A stretch of DNA of 64,000 bases from Caldanaerovirga acetigignens (lineage in GTDB: Bacteria > Bacillota > Thermosediminibacteria > Thermosediminibacterales > Thermosediminibacteraceae), in contig NZ_FRCR01000001.1 of assembly GCF_900142995.1 (NCBI RefSeq), positions 186,001 through 250,000 of the forward strand, in the 5' to 3' direction. A model generated the notes under the pieces. The model did not search any database, was not told the origin of the DNA, and saw only the letters and a list, made by a program, of their open reading frames with translations. This document shows, in pieces, positions 43,440-53,358 of this stretch. A program made the position numbers and the translations under genes. The stretch's first letter is position 1. Every line of letters begins with the position of its first letter.

Positions 43440-43969
43440 TGTTTTCAGCAACTACAATAGTAGCCTTAGTAAATCAAAAGGGTGCTGCAATGGCAGGAGA
43501 CGGGCAAGTTACTTTTGGGCAAAACACTATAATGAAACATCATGCTAAAAAAGTTAGGAAAATATATAATGGCCAAGTGCTTGCGGGCTTTGCTGGTTCA
43601 GTGGCTGATGCGGTAACCCTTTTTGAGAAATTTGAGTCAAAACTTGAGGAATTTCATGGCAATCTCGTAAGGGCTGCCGTGGAGTTAGCGAAAGAATGGC
43701 GCACCGACAGAATGCTCAGGAAATTGGAGGCTTTACTAATAGCGGCCGACAAGGAGCACATTTTCATCATATCAGGCAGCGGAGAAGTGGTAGAACCTGA
43801 CGACGGTATAGCAGCAATAGGATCGGGAGGGCCTTATGCCCTTGCCGCTGCTAGAGCGCTTTCGCAATATACGGATTTACCTCCTGAAAAAATTGTCCAA
43901 GAAGCACTAAAAATAGCAGCGGATATATGCGTTTACACGAACGATTACATATCAGTGGAGGTTCTCTAA
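43439..43969 (+). CDS. hslV: ATP-dependent protease subunit HslV (ClpQ)
   Basis: 176 residues. A proteasome-beta-type peptidase whose catalytic N-terminal Thr should be Thr5 in [10 protein letters not shown], after removal of a four-residue propeptide. [17 protein letters not shown] and the end [13 protein letters not shown] are family-typical. It forms double rings that degrade proteins unfolded by HslU. Many clostridia lack HslVU, so its retention with codY is worth noting. The start overlaps the xerC stop. Confidence 0.95.
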   Translation: MFSATTIVALVNQKGAAMAGDGQVTFGQNTIMKHHAKKVRKIYNGQVLAGFAGSVADAVTLFEKFESKLEEFHGNLVRAAVELAKEWRTDRMLRKLEALLIAADKEHIFIISGSGEVVEPDDGIAAIGSGGPYALAAARALSQYTDLPPEKIVQEALKIAADICVYTNDYISVEVL

Positions 43970-43983
43970 GGAGGGAAAGGATT

Positions 43984-45387
43984 TTGGAAGACTTAACCCC
44001 AAGAAAGATCGTTGAAGAACTGGACAAATACATAGTTGGCCAGCAGGAAGCCAAACGGTGCGTGGCCATTGCGCTTCGAAATAGGTATAGGAGGCAAAAG
44101 CTGCCTAAGGAGCTTCAAGATGAGATAATGCCTAAAAATATATTGATGATTGGACCTACTGGAGTCGGCAAAACGGAAATTGCAAGAAGGCTTGCAAAGC
44201 TTGTAAACGCTCCTTTCGTAAAGGTTGAGGCTACTAAATTTACTGAGGTCGGCTATGTCGGGCGAGACGTGGATTCAATGGTAAGGGATTTAGTGGAAAC
44301 TTCTATAAGAATGGTCAAGGTTGAGAAGATGGAGCAGGTAAAAGACAGGGCGAGGGAACTGGCAGAGCTTAGGATTGCGGAAATACTGCAGCCGGATCCA
44401 GTAAGGAGCGCCGGTTTTAAAAATCCTTTTGAAGTAATTTTTGGGAATGTATCGAGGATTGAAGAAAGCGATGATGAATACGAAGGAAAGCTTAGGATGG
44501 CTAAAGAAAAGCGTAAGGTACTGCTTGAAGATATTAAGTCAGGGAAAATAGATAATGAAATGATAGAAATAGAAATTGAGGACAACTCTATGCCGGTGTT
44601 GGAAGTATTTTCGAATTACGGAATTGAAGAAATGGGGATAAATTTCCAGGATTTGTTTAGCGGCATTATTCCTAAGCGGAAAAAGAAAAAAAGGGTCACT
44701 ATCGAAACCGCAAGGAAGATATTGACCCAGGAAGAGGCTCAAAAGCTCATAGATATGGATGAAGTCATATCGGAGGCAATAAAAAGAGCAGAAGAAACGG
44801 GCATCATCTTTATAGATGAAATCGACAAGATAGCCGGAAGAGAGCACGGGACTAGCCCCGATGTGTCAAGAGAAGGCGTTCAAAGGGATATTCTTCCGAT
44901 TGTGGAAGGCTGCACGGTCATGACAAAGTACGGACCCGTAAAGACCGACCATATTCTGTTTATCGCTGCAGGAGCTTTTCACATCTCTAAGCCCTCGGAC
45001 CTCATACCCGAGTTACAGGGAAGATTTCCGATTCGCGTAGAATTGAAGAGCCTCTCAAAGGAAGATTTAAAGAAAATTTTAATAGAACCCAAGAATTCTC
45101 TAATAAAACAATATAAGGCTTTGTTGGAAACTGAAGGAATAAAAATCCATTTTACAGAAGATGCTATTGATGAGATAGTAAGTATAGCGGTACATGTCAA
45201 TCAGCATACTGAAAATATTGGTGCAAGGAGACTACATACCATTATGGAAAAGCTATTGGAAGATATATCATTCAACGCTTCCGAAATCAAAGAAAGCAGC
45301 ACTGAATTTGTCATCGACAAAAATTACGTCGATGAAAAACTAAAAGATATAGTCAAAGATAAGGATTTAAGCATGTATATTTTGTGA
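43984..45387 (+). CDS. hslU: ATP-dependent protease ATPase subunit HslU (ClpY)
   Basis: 467 residues from TTG 43984 ([20 protein letters not shown]), set by AAGGAGGG eight bases upstream; the longer frame would start inside hslV. AAA+ unfoldase with Walker [16 protein letters not shown] (about 57), pore loop GYVGRD, a family-specific I domain (about 110-240) and Walker [13 protein letters not shown]. The C-terminal tail SMYIL should insert into HslV. Co-transcribed with hslV. Confidence 0.96.
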   Translation: MEDLTPRKIVEELDKYIVGQQEAKRCVAIALRNRYRRQKLPKELQDEIMPKNILMIGPTGVGKTEIARRLAKLVNAPFVKVEATKFTEVGYVGRDVDSMVRDLVETSIRMVKVEKMEQVKDRARELAELRIAEILQPDPVRSAGFKNPFEVIFGNVSRIEESDDEYEGKLRMAKEKRKVLLEDIKSGKIDNEMIEIEIEDNSMPVLEVFSNYGIEEMGINFQDLFSGIIPKRKKKKRVTIETARKILTQEEAQKLIDMDEVISEAIKRAEETGIIFIDEIDKIAGREHGTSPDVSREGVQRDILPIVEGCTVMTKYGPVKTDHILFIAAGAFHISKPSDLIPELQGRFPIRVELKSLSKEDLKKILIEPKNSLIKQYKALLETEGIKIHFTEDAIDEIVSIAVHVNQHTENIGARRLHTIMEKLLEDISFNASEIKESSTEFVIDKNYVDEKLKDIVKDKDLSMYIL

Positions 45388-45429
45388 TACAATTAATTTT
45401 AAAAAAATCGGAAAAGGAGGAAATATAAA

Positions 45430-46215
45430 ATGAGCAGCGATTTGCTAGAAAAAACGAGGAGAATCAACAAATTACTGCAAAGATCTGCGGGTTATCCTGT
45501 AGATTTCAGCGAAGTATGCAAAATATTGAGCGAAGTTTTAAATGCCAATGCGTATGTGGCTAGCCGAAAAGGAAAGGTTTTGGGATATGCGCTCCTTAAC
45601 GAATACGACTGTGACGTCATACAAAACAAAGTCCTGGAAGAGAAGATGTTCCCAAAAGAGTACAATGACAAGTTGCTGGAAATTCATGAGACGATGCCGA
45701 ATATACCTCAGGAGGAACTCGAGTGCGTGTTTGACAGCACCCAGAGATGTCCGCACCCTGGGAAATTGGTGACTATTGTGCCTATAAACGGAGGAGGGGA
45801 AAGGTTAGGCACTCTAGTCCTTGCTAGGTTCGGTGACAAATTTACCGATGATGACCTGGTTCTTGCGGAGTACAGCGCAACGGTTGTAGGAATGGAGATA
45901 TTAAGGTCGAAGACTGAAGAGATAGAGGAGGAAGCACGGAAGAAAGCGGTGGTGCAGCTTGCCATAGGTACCCTGTCGTTCTCAGAACTAGAAGCAGTGC
46001 AGCATATTTTTGAAGAGTTGGACGGAAGCGAAGGATTGCTGGTGGCAAGCAAAATCGCCGATAGGGTTGGAATAACTCGCTCTGTAATAGTAAACGCGCT
46101 GAGAAAACTAGAGAGCGCAGGAGTTATAGAATCAAGGTCGCTGGGAATGAAAGGAACATATATAAAAGTCTTAAATGATAAACTGCTGGAAGAACTAAAA
46201 AAAGTTCGCTCATAA
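45430..46215 (+). CDS. codY: GTP-sensing global transcriptional regulator CodY
   Basis: 261 residues. N-terminal GAF domain that binds branched-chain amino acids ([20 protein letters not shown]) and a C-terminal winged helix-turn-helix ([42 protein letters not shown]) nearly identical to characterised CodY. It represses amino-acid, motility and stationary-phase genes when GTP and branched-chain amino acids are plentiful. AAGGAGGAAA precedes the ATG. A strong terminator separates it from flgB. Confidence 0.97.
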   Translation: MSSDLLEKTRRINKLLQRSAGYPVDFSEVCKILSEVLNANAYVASRKGKVLGYALLNEYDCDVIQNKVLEEKMFPKEYNDKLLEIHETMPNIPQEELECVFDSTQRCPHPGKLVTIVPINGGGERLGTLVLARFGDKFTDDDLVLAEYSATVVGMEILRSKTEEIEEEARKKAVVQLAIGTLSFSELEAVQHIFEELDGSEGLLVASKIADRVGITRSVIVNALRKLESAGVIESRSLGMKGTYIKVLNDKLLEELKKVRS

Positions 46216-46248
46216 AAATGCGTGAAATTTCATTTCACGCATTTTTTT
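46216..46248 (+). terminator. Rho-independent terminator after codY
   Basis: A perfect 13-bp stem (AAATGCGTGAAAT at 46216-46228 with its complement at 46232-46244), three-base loop, and a seven-T run overlapping the end of the stem. Confidence 0.9.
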
Positions 46249-46273
46249 ACTTTTTGGTAGTCCCAAAGTATCA

Positions 46274-46313
46274 TATACAAAAATATCCATGTGTGTTATA
46301 ATGTGACATAACA
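46274..46313 (+). promoter_or_regulatory. Promoter and overlapping dyad of the flagellar operon
   Basis: TATACA (46274-46279), 17 bases, TATAAT (46297-46302), with TGT before the -10 forming an extended -10 element. A dyad TGTTAT (46294-46299) / ATAACA (46308-46313) covers the -10 and likely start site, suitable for a repressor. A leader of about 145 bases follows to flgB (46310-46455), in which I see no riboswitch or sigma-D promoter. Confidence 0.65.
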
Positions 46314-46455
46314 AGACAAGTTTTCCCTATTTCGACGATTTATGGCCCTATTAAATATTTTTAAATTTTGAGGTAAAAGCAGGAAAATATAAATTTTTGG
46401 CGAAGTTAAGAGATTAAAACGCATATATTGTCGAAAAAAGAAGGTGAAGTGCGTG

Positions 46456-46863
46456 ATGGATATTTTCGAAATGCCAGATCTTTTAAAGAAATATATGGAT
46501 GTAAAATGGTTAAGGCACGAAGTGCTGGCTAACAACATTGCCAATGTAGATACTCCTAACTTCAAAAGGTCTGACGTGATATTTGAAGATTTGCTGAAAA
46601 ACTATTTAAAGGAAAACAGTTCCAAGCTTCCCCTTTCCACTACCAACGAGAAGCATATTCAAAATATATGGTCGGTGAGAGATGTAAAGCCGAAGATTAT
46701 TATCCAAAACGACAGAACCTTGAGAAACGACGGAAATAACGTGGACATAGATAAGGAAATGGTCGACCTTGCGAGGAATGCTTTATCTTACAATATATTA
46801 GCCGAGCAGGTTCAAAGGGAGTTTTCTTTATTGAGGTCGGCAATTACCGAGGGAAGGAGATAA
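46456..46863 (+). CDS. flgB: Flagellar basal-body rod protein FlgB
   Basis: 135 residues from ATG 46456 with GAAGGTGA eight bases upstream; in-frame GTG codons at 46444 and 46453 are less suitable. Rod-protein signature WLRHEVLANNIANVDTPNFKRSDV near the N-terminus and the C-terminal helix (MVDLARNALSYNILAEQV). A proximal rod subunit exported by the flagellar type III system. First gene of the operon; flgC follows after six bases. Confidence 0.96.
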   Translation: MDIFEMPDLLKKYMDVKWLRHEVLANNIANVDTPNFKRSDVIFEDLLKNYLKENSSKLPLSTTNEKHIQNIWSVRDVKPKIIIQNDRTLRNDGNNVDIDKEMVDLARNALSYNILAEQVQREFSLLRSAITEGRR

Positions 46864-46869
46864 AAAGTT

Positions 46870-47313
46870 ATGAGTATGTTTAGAGCGATGGAGATTAGCG
46901 CATCAGGCCTAACAGCACAAAGGCTCAGGATGGATGTGATTTCGAGCAACATAGCTAATGTGAATACCACACGTACCGAACAGGGAGGCCCTTACAGGAG
47001 AAAAAGGGTTATTTTTCAGGAAAAAAGGTTCGAGCCTTATTTTAGAGAACTCTTCCAAAACAAGCTGTTAAATGCTGCTGGGGAAGGAGTTCGGGTAGTG
47101 GCTATAGAGGAAGATTATGCACCTTTCAGGCTGATATACGACCCGTCGCATCCCGATGCCGATGTCAACGGATACGTGAGGATGCCTAATGTAAATATCG
47201 TAACGGAAATGGTCGATATGCTATCGGCGACAAGAAGTTATGAAGCTAATGTGACGGCTATAAATTCGGTAAAAAGCATGATTAGTAAAGCGTTAGAGAT
47301 AGGAAAAGCGTAA
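46870..47313 (+). CDS. flgC: Flagellar basal-body rod protein FlgC
   Basis: 147 residues. Start [20 protein letters not shown] with the rod motif [24 protein letters not shown], and C-terminal [29 protein letters not shown]. Proximal rod subunit. GGAGAT lies upstream within the flgB end; ATG 46876 is a possible alternative start. Confidence 0.96.
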   Translation: MSMFRAMEISASGLTAQRLRMDVISSNIANVNTTRTEQGGPYRRKRVIFQEKRFEPYFRELFQNKLLNAAGEGVRVVAIEEDYAPFRLIYDPSHPDADVNGYVRMPNVNIVTEMVDMLSATRSYEANVTAINSVKSMISKALEIGKA

Positions 47314-47347
47314 TGAATATTGACGAGGGAAAAGGGAGGTAAACGCA

Positions 47348-47635
47348 GTGCAAGTGGGGAGGGTCGGAGAGTCAATCGGCAATTTATATGCCCAGCCTGC
47401 GGACGACAAAAACAACAATTCCTTCAGTGAATTATTGAAAAAGGCTTTTGAGACGATCAACGGTTATCAAAAAAATTACGATGATATATTAAAGAAAATG
47501 CTTGCCGGAGAAGATATAGGCGTCCATGAAGTGATGATCGCTGCAGAAAAGGCTAAACTTTCTCTAGATCTGGCAATACAAGTGAGAAATAAAGCTATAG
47601 AAGCCTACCAGGAGATTATGAGGATGCAGATATAA
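47348..47635 (+). CDS. fliE: Flagellar hook-basal body complex protein FliE
   Basis: 95 residues, GTG start with GGGAGGT upstream. FliE links the MS ring to the rod. The C-terminal half is characteristic: KMLAGEDIGVHEVMIAAEKAKLSLDLAIQVRNKAIEAYQEIMRMQI. Position between flgC and fliF is standard. Confidence 0.95.
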   Translation: MQVGRVGESIGNLYAQPADDKNNNSFSELLKKAFETINGYQKNYDDILKKMLAGEDIGVHEVMIAAEKAKLSLDLAIQVRNKAIEAYQEIMRMQI

Positions 47636-47654
47636 CAGGCGAAGGTGGAATTTA

Positions 47655-49196
47655 ATGGAATTTATTAATAATATAAGGCAAAAGTTGAAGGAGTTTTGGG
47701 AATCAAAGAGCAAGGCTCAGAAAATAAGGCTTGGGTTGAGCGCGGTCCTTGTTGTTTTGGTGGTGACTATTTTGGGTTATTTCATGACAAGGCCGAATTA
47801 CGTTGTACTTTATTCAAACTTAGACGAAAAAGATGCCGGAGAAGTTGTAAAAAAGCTGGATGATATGAAAATTCCTTACCGGCTTACTGATGGAGGGAGA
47901 ACAATTCTCACCAATGCTAAAGATGTCTATAAAGTAAGGCTGGAACTTGCAAGAGAAGGTCTGCCAAAGGATGGACAGATAGGTTTCAGCGACATCTTTG
48001 GCAAAACCAGGCTAGGGACTACAGAATGGGAAAAACAGATTCAATATACCCAGGCTCTGCAGGGTGAGCTGGCAAGGACAATAGAGGAAATGGAGCAGGT
48101 AGAGACAGCTCGCGTACATATCGTTCAACCGCAGAAGAGCCTTTTCGTAGAACCAAATGCCCAGCGAGAACCGTCGGCAGCGGTTTTTCTGAAAATTAAA
48201 CCAGGGAGAGAACTCACTGGAGAGGAAACAAGGGGTATCATAAATCTAATTGCCCACTCTGTTGAAGGACTTAAGCCGGAAAACATTACGATTGTAGATG
48301 AACACGGGAGGATATTATCAAATATACCTCTTTCAGAAGAGGAGAATGCGAAGGAATTAGTTAACGCTCAGCTTGCCATTCAGGAAAATTTTCAGAAACG
48401 GCTGCAATCCAGTGTGCAGTCGCTTCTTGAGCAGATATTCGGTCCGGGTAATGTGGCTGTACGGGTAAACGCCCAGCTTAACTTTGATAAAAAAACGGTC
48501 GAAAACCGGATGTTTTCCCCACCGAATCCGGAAATTAACGAAGGATTGCTCAGAAGTGTCCAGGAATTGAGGGAATATTTTTCAGGGCAAGGTAACGTTC
48601 CGCAGGGAGAACCAGGAGCGGGAAGTAACATAGGGACATATCAGCAGCAAAACCAAGGAGGAACTTCTGATTATCAAAAGAGCGAAATAATCCGCAACTA
48701 TGAATTAAACGAATCGAAGGAAAATATTGCGGTTGCACCTGGAGCCGTTAGAAAGCTTACTGTTTCGGTTGTCATAAACAGGGAACTGACTGATGATGAA
48801 AAAGAAAAAATAGTTGCTCTAGTCGGAAACGCAGTTGGTTATGATATACAGCGGGACCAGATAACGGTAGAAGGGATGGCTTTTGACACGCAGCTTGCTG
48901 ACATGCTTTCGAGGCAGTTGAGTGAGGAAGCCCGAAGCAGGCAAAGACAGATGGTAATAATTATCGTAACAGTTCTAGCTTTTGTCGCAATACTTGTTGT
49001 TTTGTACCGGAATTTGATGCGACGGAAGCTCCAAATGGAAGAGGAAAAACTTGCACAAAAACTCACGGAAGCCCAACAGGCTGCATCGGTAGAAATCGAT
49101 GAAAAAGAAGAGTTATTTAAAAACATTGAACGGCTTGCTAGGCAGCGACCCGAAGAAGTTGCAAAAATCATTAGAACTTGGTTAAACGAAGAATAA
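47655..49196 (+). CDS. fliF: Flagellar MS-ring protein FliF
   Basis: 513 residues. Transmembrane segments at about 26-45 and 433-452, with ring-building domains between (RPNYVVLYSNLDEKDAGEVVKKLDDMKIPYRL, ARVHIVQPQKSLF). A Gly/Gln-rich linker occurs at about 315-335. The cytoplasmic C-terminus (ERLARQRPEEVAKIIRTWLNEE) binds FliG, encoded next. Confidence 0.96.
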   Translation: MEFINNIRQKLKEFWESKSKAQKIRLGLSAVLVVLVVTILGYFMTRPNYVVLYSNLDEKDAGEVVKKLDDMKIPYRLTDGGRTILTNAKDVYKVRLELAREGLPKDGQIGFSDIFGKTRLGTTEWEKQIQYTQALQGELARTIEEMEQVETARVHIVQPQKSLFVEPNAQREPSAAVFLKIKPGRELTGEETRGIINLIAHSVEGLKPENITIVDEHGRILSNIPLSEEENAKELVNAQLAIQENFQKRLQSSVQSLLEQIFGPGNVAVRVNAQLNFDKKTVENRMFSPPNPEINEGLLRSVQELREYFSGQGNVPQGEPGAGSNIGTYQQQNQGGTSDYQKSEIIRNYELNESKENIAVAPGAVRKLTVSVVINRELTDDEKEKIVALVGNAVGYDIQRDQITVEGMAFDTQLADMLSRQLSEEARSRQRQMVIIIVTVLAFVAILVVLYRNLMRRKLQMEEEKLAQKLTEAQQAASVEIDEKEELFKNIERLARQRPEEVAKIIRTWLNEE

Positions 49197-49208
49197 GAGG
49201 TGTTAGTA

Positions 49209-50216
49209 ATGCCCTTGTCTAAAATTAGCGGAAGACAAAAAGCGGCTGTACTCATGGTTGCTCTGGGGCCTGAAGTGGCTTCGAAAATATATCGCTATTT
49301 GAAGGAAGAAGAGATAGAGCAGTTGACGATAGACATTGCAAGTTTGAGAAAAGTGAGAGATGAGGAACGGAGAGCCGTATTCGAAGAATTTTACCAAATG
49401 ATGGTGGCAAACGATTACATAGCTCAGGGTGGGATAGAATACGCAAAAGAAATATTAGAAAAGGCGTTGGGCACCCAGAAGGCTTTTGAAATCATCAACA
49501 AGTTAACTTCGACATTGCAGGTCAGGCCCTTCGATTTTGTTCGAAAGGCCGACCCCTCCCAGCTTTTGAATTTTATACAAAACGAAAATTCGCAGACCAT
49601 AGCCCTGATAATGGCGTACCTTCAACCAGAAAAGGCCGCAATGCTTCTTTCGTCGCTGCCGCCGGAAAAACAGGTAGATATAGCAAAACGAATTGCTACA
49701 ATGGAAAGGGTTTCGCCCGAAGTCATCATGGAAGTGGAGAAGGTCTTGGAAAGGCAACTTTCTTCGATAGTAGTTGAGGATTATACCAATGTTGGCGGAA
49801 TACAGGCTATAGTAAACATTTTAAACGGGGTAGACCGCAGCACAGAAAAGAACATAATAGAAGCCCTTGAGATGGAAAATCCGGAATTGGCAGAAGAGAT
49901 AAGGAAGAGGATGTTTGTATTTGAAGACATATTGACACTTGACAACAGGTCGGTCCAAAGGATATTGCGGGAAGTAGATAACCAAGACCTGGTGCTGGCG
50001 CTCAAAGGAGCGAGTGAAGAGGTGAAAAATAAGATATTCAGCAATATGTCAAAACGCCAGGCCGAAATGATAAAGGAGGACATGGAATACTTAGGTCCCG
50101 TAAGGCTCAGAGATGTAGAAGAAGCCCAGCAAAAGATTGTGAATGTCATAAGAAAGCTAGAGGATGCAGGTGAGATAATTATTTCCCGCGGAGGAGGCGA
50201 TGACATAATTGTCTAA
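49209..50216 (+). CDS. fliG: Flagellar motor switch protein FliG
   Basis: 335 residues from ATG 49209, behind AAGAGGTG; the GTG at 49200 lies in that signal. N-terminal ISGRQKAAVLMVALGPEVASKIY binds FliF. The usual EHPQTIAL motif is NENSQTIALIMAYL here. C-terminal torque helix includes the charged segment LVLALKGASEEVKNKIFSNMSKRQAEMI. It couples stator ion flow to rotation. The 3' end overlaps the fliH start by eight bases. Confidence 0.96.
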   Translation: MPLSKISGRQKAAVLMVALGPEVASKIYRYLKEEEIEQLTIDIASLRKVRDEERRAVFEEFYQMMVANDYIAQGGIEYAKEILEKALGTQKAFEIINKLTSTLQVRPFDFVRKADPSQLLNFIQNENSQTIALIMAYLQPEKAAMLLSSLPPEKQVDIAKRIATMERVSPEVIMEVEKVLERQLSSIVVEDYTNVGGIQAIVNILNGVDRSTEKNIIEALEMENPELAEEIRKRMFVFEDILTLDNRSVQRILREVDNQDLVLALKGASEEVKNKIFSNMSKRQAEMIKEDMEYLGPVRLRDVEEAQQKIVNVIRKLEDAGEIIISRGGGDDIIV

Positions 50217-50973
50217 AGTTTTGAAAGGTGTCGAGGTTTCAAGGGAAACTCCATATAAAATAAAGGATTTACATTTTCGAACCTTAAAAACCGAGAATAC
50301 CATAAAGGATAGGGTCTGCTTTTCGCTTGAAGCGTTTTACAAGAGTAAGGCTAGCAAACTTATTGACGATGCTGCTCAGAAAGCATCAGAAATAATCGAA
50401 AAAGCAAAGGAAGAAAGTAAAGCAATTATAAAAGAGGCTATGGAAAAACAAGAAAAGATAGAAAAAGAAGCTTTCGAAAAAGGTTATGAAGATGGCTTTA
50501 GGAAAGGGAAGGAAGATGCTGAAAGAAAAGTGCGGACCCTCTTTGAAAAATATTTGGAGCAGTTCAATGGATTGAGGGAGAACCTTTTAAATCAAAACAA
50601 AGAGTATTTGAATGTTATGGAAAAGGAATGCTTAAAACTAGCCTTTTACATTGCCGAAAAAATATTAATGGAGCATGCCAAGGTAGATAGCAGATATATA
50701 CTTGGAATAGTTAAGTCTGCCTTTGAGAAAATAGGGCAGGAAAAAGACGTGTTGGTTAGGATAAGCGAAAAGGATTTTCAAAGACTTGAAGGAGAAATAA
50801 AAGAAATCAGCCAAATGGCGAGGCAAAGAAAAGTCAATTTTGTTATGGACCCGACGCTTTCTGATGGTGAGTGCATAATACTAGGAAACTGTTTTGAAAT
50901 AGATGCTGGTTTACGCACCCAGCTTGAAAACCTAAGGGCAGAATTGGTTGAAATGGAAGTTCTATATGAATAA
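50209..50973 (+). CDS. fliH: Flagellar assembly protein FliH
   Basis: 254 residues from TTG 50209, with GGAGG about ten bases upstream inside fliG. A charged coiled coil at about 50-120 (AQKASEIIEKAKEESKAIIKEAMEKQ) precedes the vacuolar-ATPase-E-like C-terminal domain (LAFYIAEKILMEHAKVDSRYI, VNFVMDPTLSDGECIILGN). FliH regulates the export ATPase FliI, whose gene overlaps its 3' end. Confidence 0.92.
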   Translation: MSKVLKGVEVSRETPYKIKDLHFRTLKTENTIKDRVCFSLEAFYKSKASKLIDDAAQKASEIIEKAKEESKAIIKEAMEKQEKIEKEAFEKGYEDGFRKGKEDAERKVRTLFEKYLEQFNGLRENLLNQNKEYLNVMEKECLKLAFYIAEKILMEHAKVDSRYILGIVKSAFEKIGQEKDVLVRISEKDFQRLEGEIKEISQMARQRKVNFVMDPTLSDGECIILGNCFEIDAGLRTQLENLRAELVEMEVLYE

Positions 50974-52288
50974 AAGTTTTTTCGAAAACTACAAGACAAT
51001 TATAGATGAGGCAGATACTTTGAAAATAAAAGGGAAAATATCTAAAATTGTAGGCCTCACAATAGAGTCCCAGGGCCCTCCTGCAGAAATTGGAGAGATT
51101 TGCAAGATAAGACTTTCCCGCAGGCCCGGGAAAAAGATTTTAGCTGAAGTGGTAGGTTTTCATGACGAAAAGATAATATTGATGCCACTTGGAGATATGG
51201 ATGGCATTGCGCCAGGTGAAGAAGTGGAGGCAACAGGTAAAAAATTAATGGTTCCGGTTGGAGACGAGCTGCTGGGCAGAATCTTGGATGGATTGGGCAA
51301 TCCGATTGACGGAAGAGGGCCTATAAAAAGCCGTGATTATTATCCGCTGTATAACTCTCCTCCAAATCCGGTAGACCGAGCTCCGATAGACACCCCTTTA
51401 CCGCTGGGGATAAAGGCCATAGACGCTCTAATAACTTGTGGACGGGGCCAAAGGATAGGTATCTTTGCAGGAAGTGGGGTTGGGAAAAGCACCCTATTGG
51501 GCATGATTGCAAGAAACACAAAGGCAGATGTAAATGTCATAGCCCTCGTAGGCGAGAGGGGAAGGGAACTAAACAATTTTATAAAAAAGGATTTGAAAGA
51601 AGACGGATTGAAAAAGTCCGTTGTGGTCGTTGCCACATCGGATAAACCTCCGCTTGTAAGGACTAAGGCAGCTTTTACGGCTACGGCTATTGCTGAGTAT
51701 TTTCGGGACAAGGGGCTCGATGTACTTTTGATGATGGATTCTGTTACGAGGTTTGCCATGGCGCAGCGGGAAGTGGGTCTAGCATCAGGTGAACCGCCCG
51801 TGACAAGAGGTTATACTCCTTCGGTTTTTGCCGTTTTACCTAAGTTGCTGGAAAGAGCAGGTACATCGAGCAAAGGCTCTATTACGGGAATTTACACGGT
51901 CTTGGTAGATGGCGATGACTTAAACGAACCGATATCAGATAGTGTCCGGGGTATTCTAGACGGACATATCGTGCTTTCAAGGGCTCTTGCAAATAAAAAC
52001 CACTATCCTGCTATTGACGTTTTATCAAGTATAAGCAGGCTTATGAATGACGTTATTTCCGAAAGTCATAAGGAACTTGCTGCTAAACTAAAGAGCCTGC
52101 TTTCCATATACAACGAATCAGAAGACCTTATTAACCTTGGTGCTTATATTAAGGGGAGCAATCCTAAAATCGATGAAGCTTTGAGATATATCGATGAAAT
52201 AAGAAAGTTTCTAATCCAGGATGTGGACGAAAAAGTAGATTTTGAAGAGACTCTGCGGCAATTAAAGAGGATTTTTGAAGGAGAGTAG
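50966..52288 (+). CDS. fliI: Flagellum-specific ATP synthase / export ATPase FliI
   Basis: 440 residues from ATG 50966, overlapping fliH by eight bases. F1-beta-like ATPase with Walker A GSGVGKST (169-176), VGERGRELNNFI, Walker B VLLMMDSVTRFAMAQRE and SGEPPVTRGYTPSVFAVLPKLLERAG. It energises export of rod, hook and filament proteins. Confidence 0.96.
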   Translation: MNKSFFENYKTIIDEADTLKIKGKISKIVGLTIESQGPPAEIGEICKIRLSRRPGKKILAEVVGFHDEKIILMPLGDMDGIAPGEEVEATGKKLMVPVGDELLGRILDGLGNPIDGRGPIKSRDYYPLYNSPPNPVDRAPIDTPLPLGIKAIDALITCGRGQRIGIFAGSGVGKSTLLGMIARNTKADVNVIALVGERGRELNNFIKKDLKEDGLKKSVVVVATSDKPPLVRTKAAFTATAIAEYFRDKGLDVLLMMDSVTRFAMAQREVGLASGEPPVTRGYTPSVFAVLPKLLERAGTSSKGSITGIYTVLVDGDDLNEPISDSVRGILDGHIVLSRALANKNHYPAIDVLSSISRLMNDVISESHKELAAKLKSLLSIYNESEDLINLGAYIKGSNPKIDEALRYIDEIRKFLIQDVDEKVDFEETLRQLKRIFEGE

Positions 52289-52297
52289 AAAATCAAA

Positions 52298-52750
52298 ATG
52301 AAGCGTTTTAAATTTAATTTGAATACTGCATTGAGAATAAAGCAAAAAATTGAACAAATTAGGGAGCATCAGCTAATAGAGGCTCACAAGGTTCTTGAAA
52401 GAGAAAAGCAGGAGCTTTTAGCTTTAAAAGAGAAAAAGAACGATATAAAGCAGGTGATGGAAAAAAAATTGCAGCGATCGCTGAAAGCATCTGAATTAAT
52501 ACTTTACGAGTCGAGTATTAATGCCTTAAATGAGAGGGTGAAAAATCAAGAATCAAAGGTTAATGCGGCTATTATGAAATCGAAAGAAATATCGAGGTTG
52601 TATTTGGCAGCAAGACGAGAAAGACAGGTAATAGAAAAATTAAAAGAGAAAAAGTACGCTAATTATCTTATAGAGCTGAATCGGGAGGAACAAAAAATTT
52701 TGGACGATATTGCCTCACTCGCTTACATCAGGCGAGGAGGGGAGGAGTAG
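52298..52750 (+). CDS. fliJ: Flagellar export protein FliJ
   Basis: 150 residues, almost wholly coiled-coil, rich in Lys, Glu and Gln (FNLNTALRIKQKIEQIREHQLIEAHK, RRERQVIEKLKEKKYANYLIELNREEQKILDDIA). FliJ acts as a stalk between FliI and the export gate and escorts chaperones. Identified by length, composition and position after fliI. Confidence 0.9.
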   Translation: MKRFKFNLNTALRIKQKIEQIREHQLIEAHKVLEREKQELLALKEKKNDIKQVMEKKLQRSLKASELILYESSINALNERVKNQESKVNAAIMKSKEISRLYLAARRERQVIEKLKEKKYANYLIELNREEQKILDDIASLAYIRRGGEE

Positions 52751-52755
52751 TAATA

Positions 52756-53319
52756 GTGGGTGTTGAAAATAAAAGTTCTCAGTTCAAAATAGCAATATTT
52801 GGTTTAATCGTGTTGCTAATTTTGGCGATAATTTTTGCCGGGTGGTTTTTAATATCCAGGTCGAAAAGTCTTCCTTTAAGCAGTATGATGACAAGGATTC
52901 CTTTTGTAGGTGCTCGTTTAGTTAAAAGTTCGTCAAACGAACAGAGTCTTGTGGAGCAATTAGAAAAAGAAAAAAGCTTACTCGATGCCGAATGGCAAAA
53001 ATTAAACAGGCAGGCTAGCGAGATAAATAAAAAGCAAAAGGAGTTGGAAAAAAAGGAATGGGAACTTAATGAAAGAGAGGCAAAGCTAAATCAAGAAAAA
53101 GCGAGAGTTGAACAAACGTTGGATGACATTAAAAATATTGCCCAGTACTATGAGTTAATGGCCCCCAATAAGGCTGCAACTATCATGGAAACATTGGAAG
53201 ATGAAGTGGTGATAAGGATTTTCAAGAATATGAAAAAAGAAGCTGTAGCTGAAATTTTAGCAAATATGGACCCAAAAAAAGCGGCTGCATTGACCAAAAA
53301 ACTCTCGGGTGAACAGTAA
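52756..53319 (+). CDS. ylxF: YlxF/MotE-like flagellar membrane protein
   Basis: 187 residues, GTG start behind a purine-rich GGAGGGGAGGAG. One transmembrane helix at about 11-33, then an external coiled coil (about 65-120), ending in an MgtE-N-like/MotE helical domain (YYELMAPNKAATIMETLEDEVVIRIFKNMKKEAVAEILANMDPKKAAAL). In Bacillus ylxF lies at this spot between fliJ and fliK. In epsilonproteobacteria MotE chaperones MotC; the Gram-positive function is not known. Confidence 0.85.
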   Translation: MGVENKSSQFKIAIFGLIVLLILAIIFAGWFLISRSKSLPLSSMMTRIPFVGARLVKSSSNEQSLVEQLEKEKSLLDAEWQKLNRQASEINKKQKELEKKEWELNEREAKLNQEKARVEQTLDDIKNIAQYYELMAPNKAATIMETLEDEVVIRIFKNMKKEAVAEILANMDPKKAAALTKKLSGEQ

Positions 53320-53358
53320 TTTTAGAATTTAAAAACTGTAGAAAGGGGGTGAAAAAAG

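Noticed and set aside
46321-46455. Possible CodY box or sigma-D promoter in the flgB leader
   Set aside because: AT-rich stretches give only loose matches: the AATTTTTGGCGAAGTT segment has wrong spacing for a CodY box, and TAAA...GTCGAA has an 11-base rather than about 15-base spacer for sigma-D.
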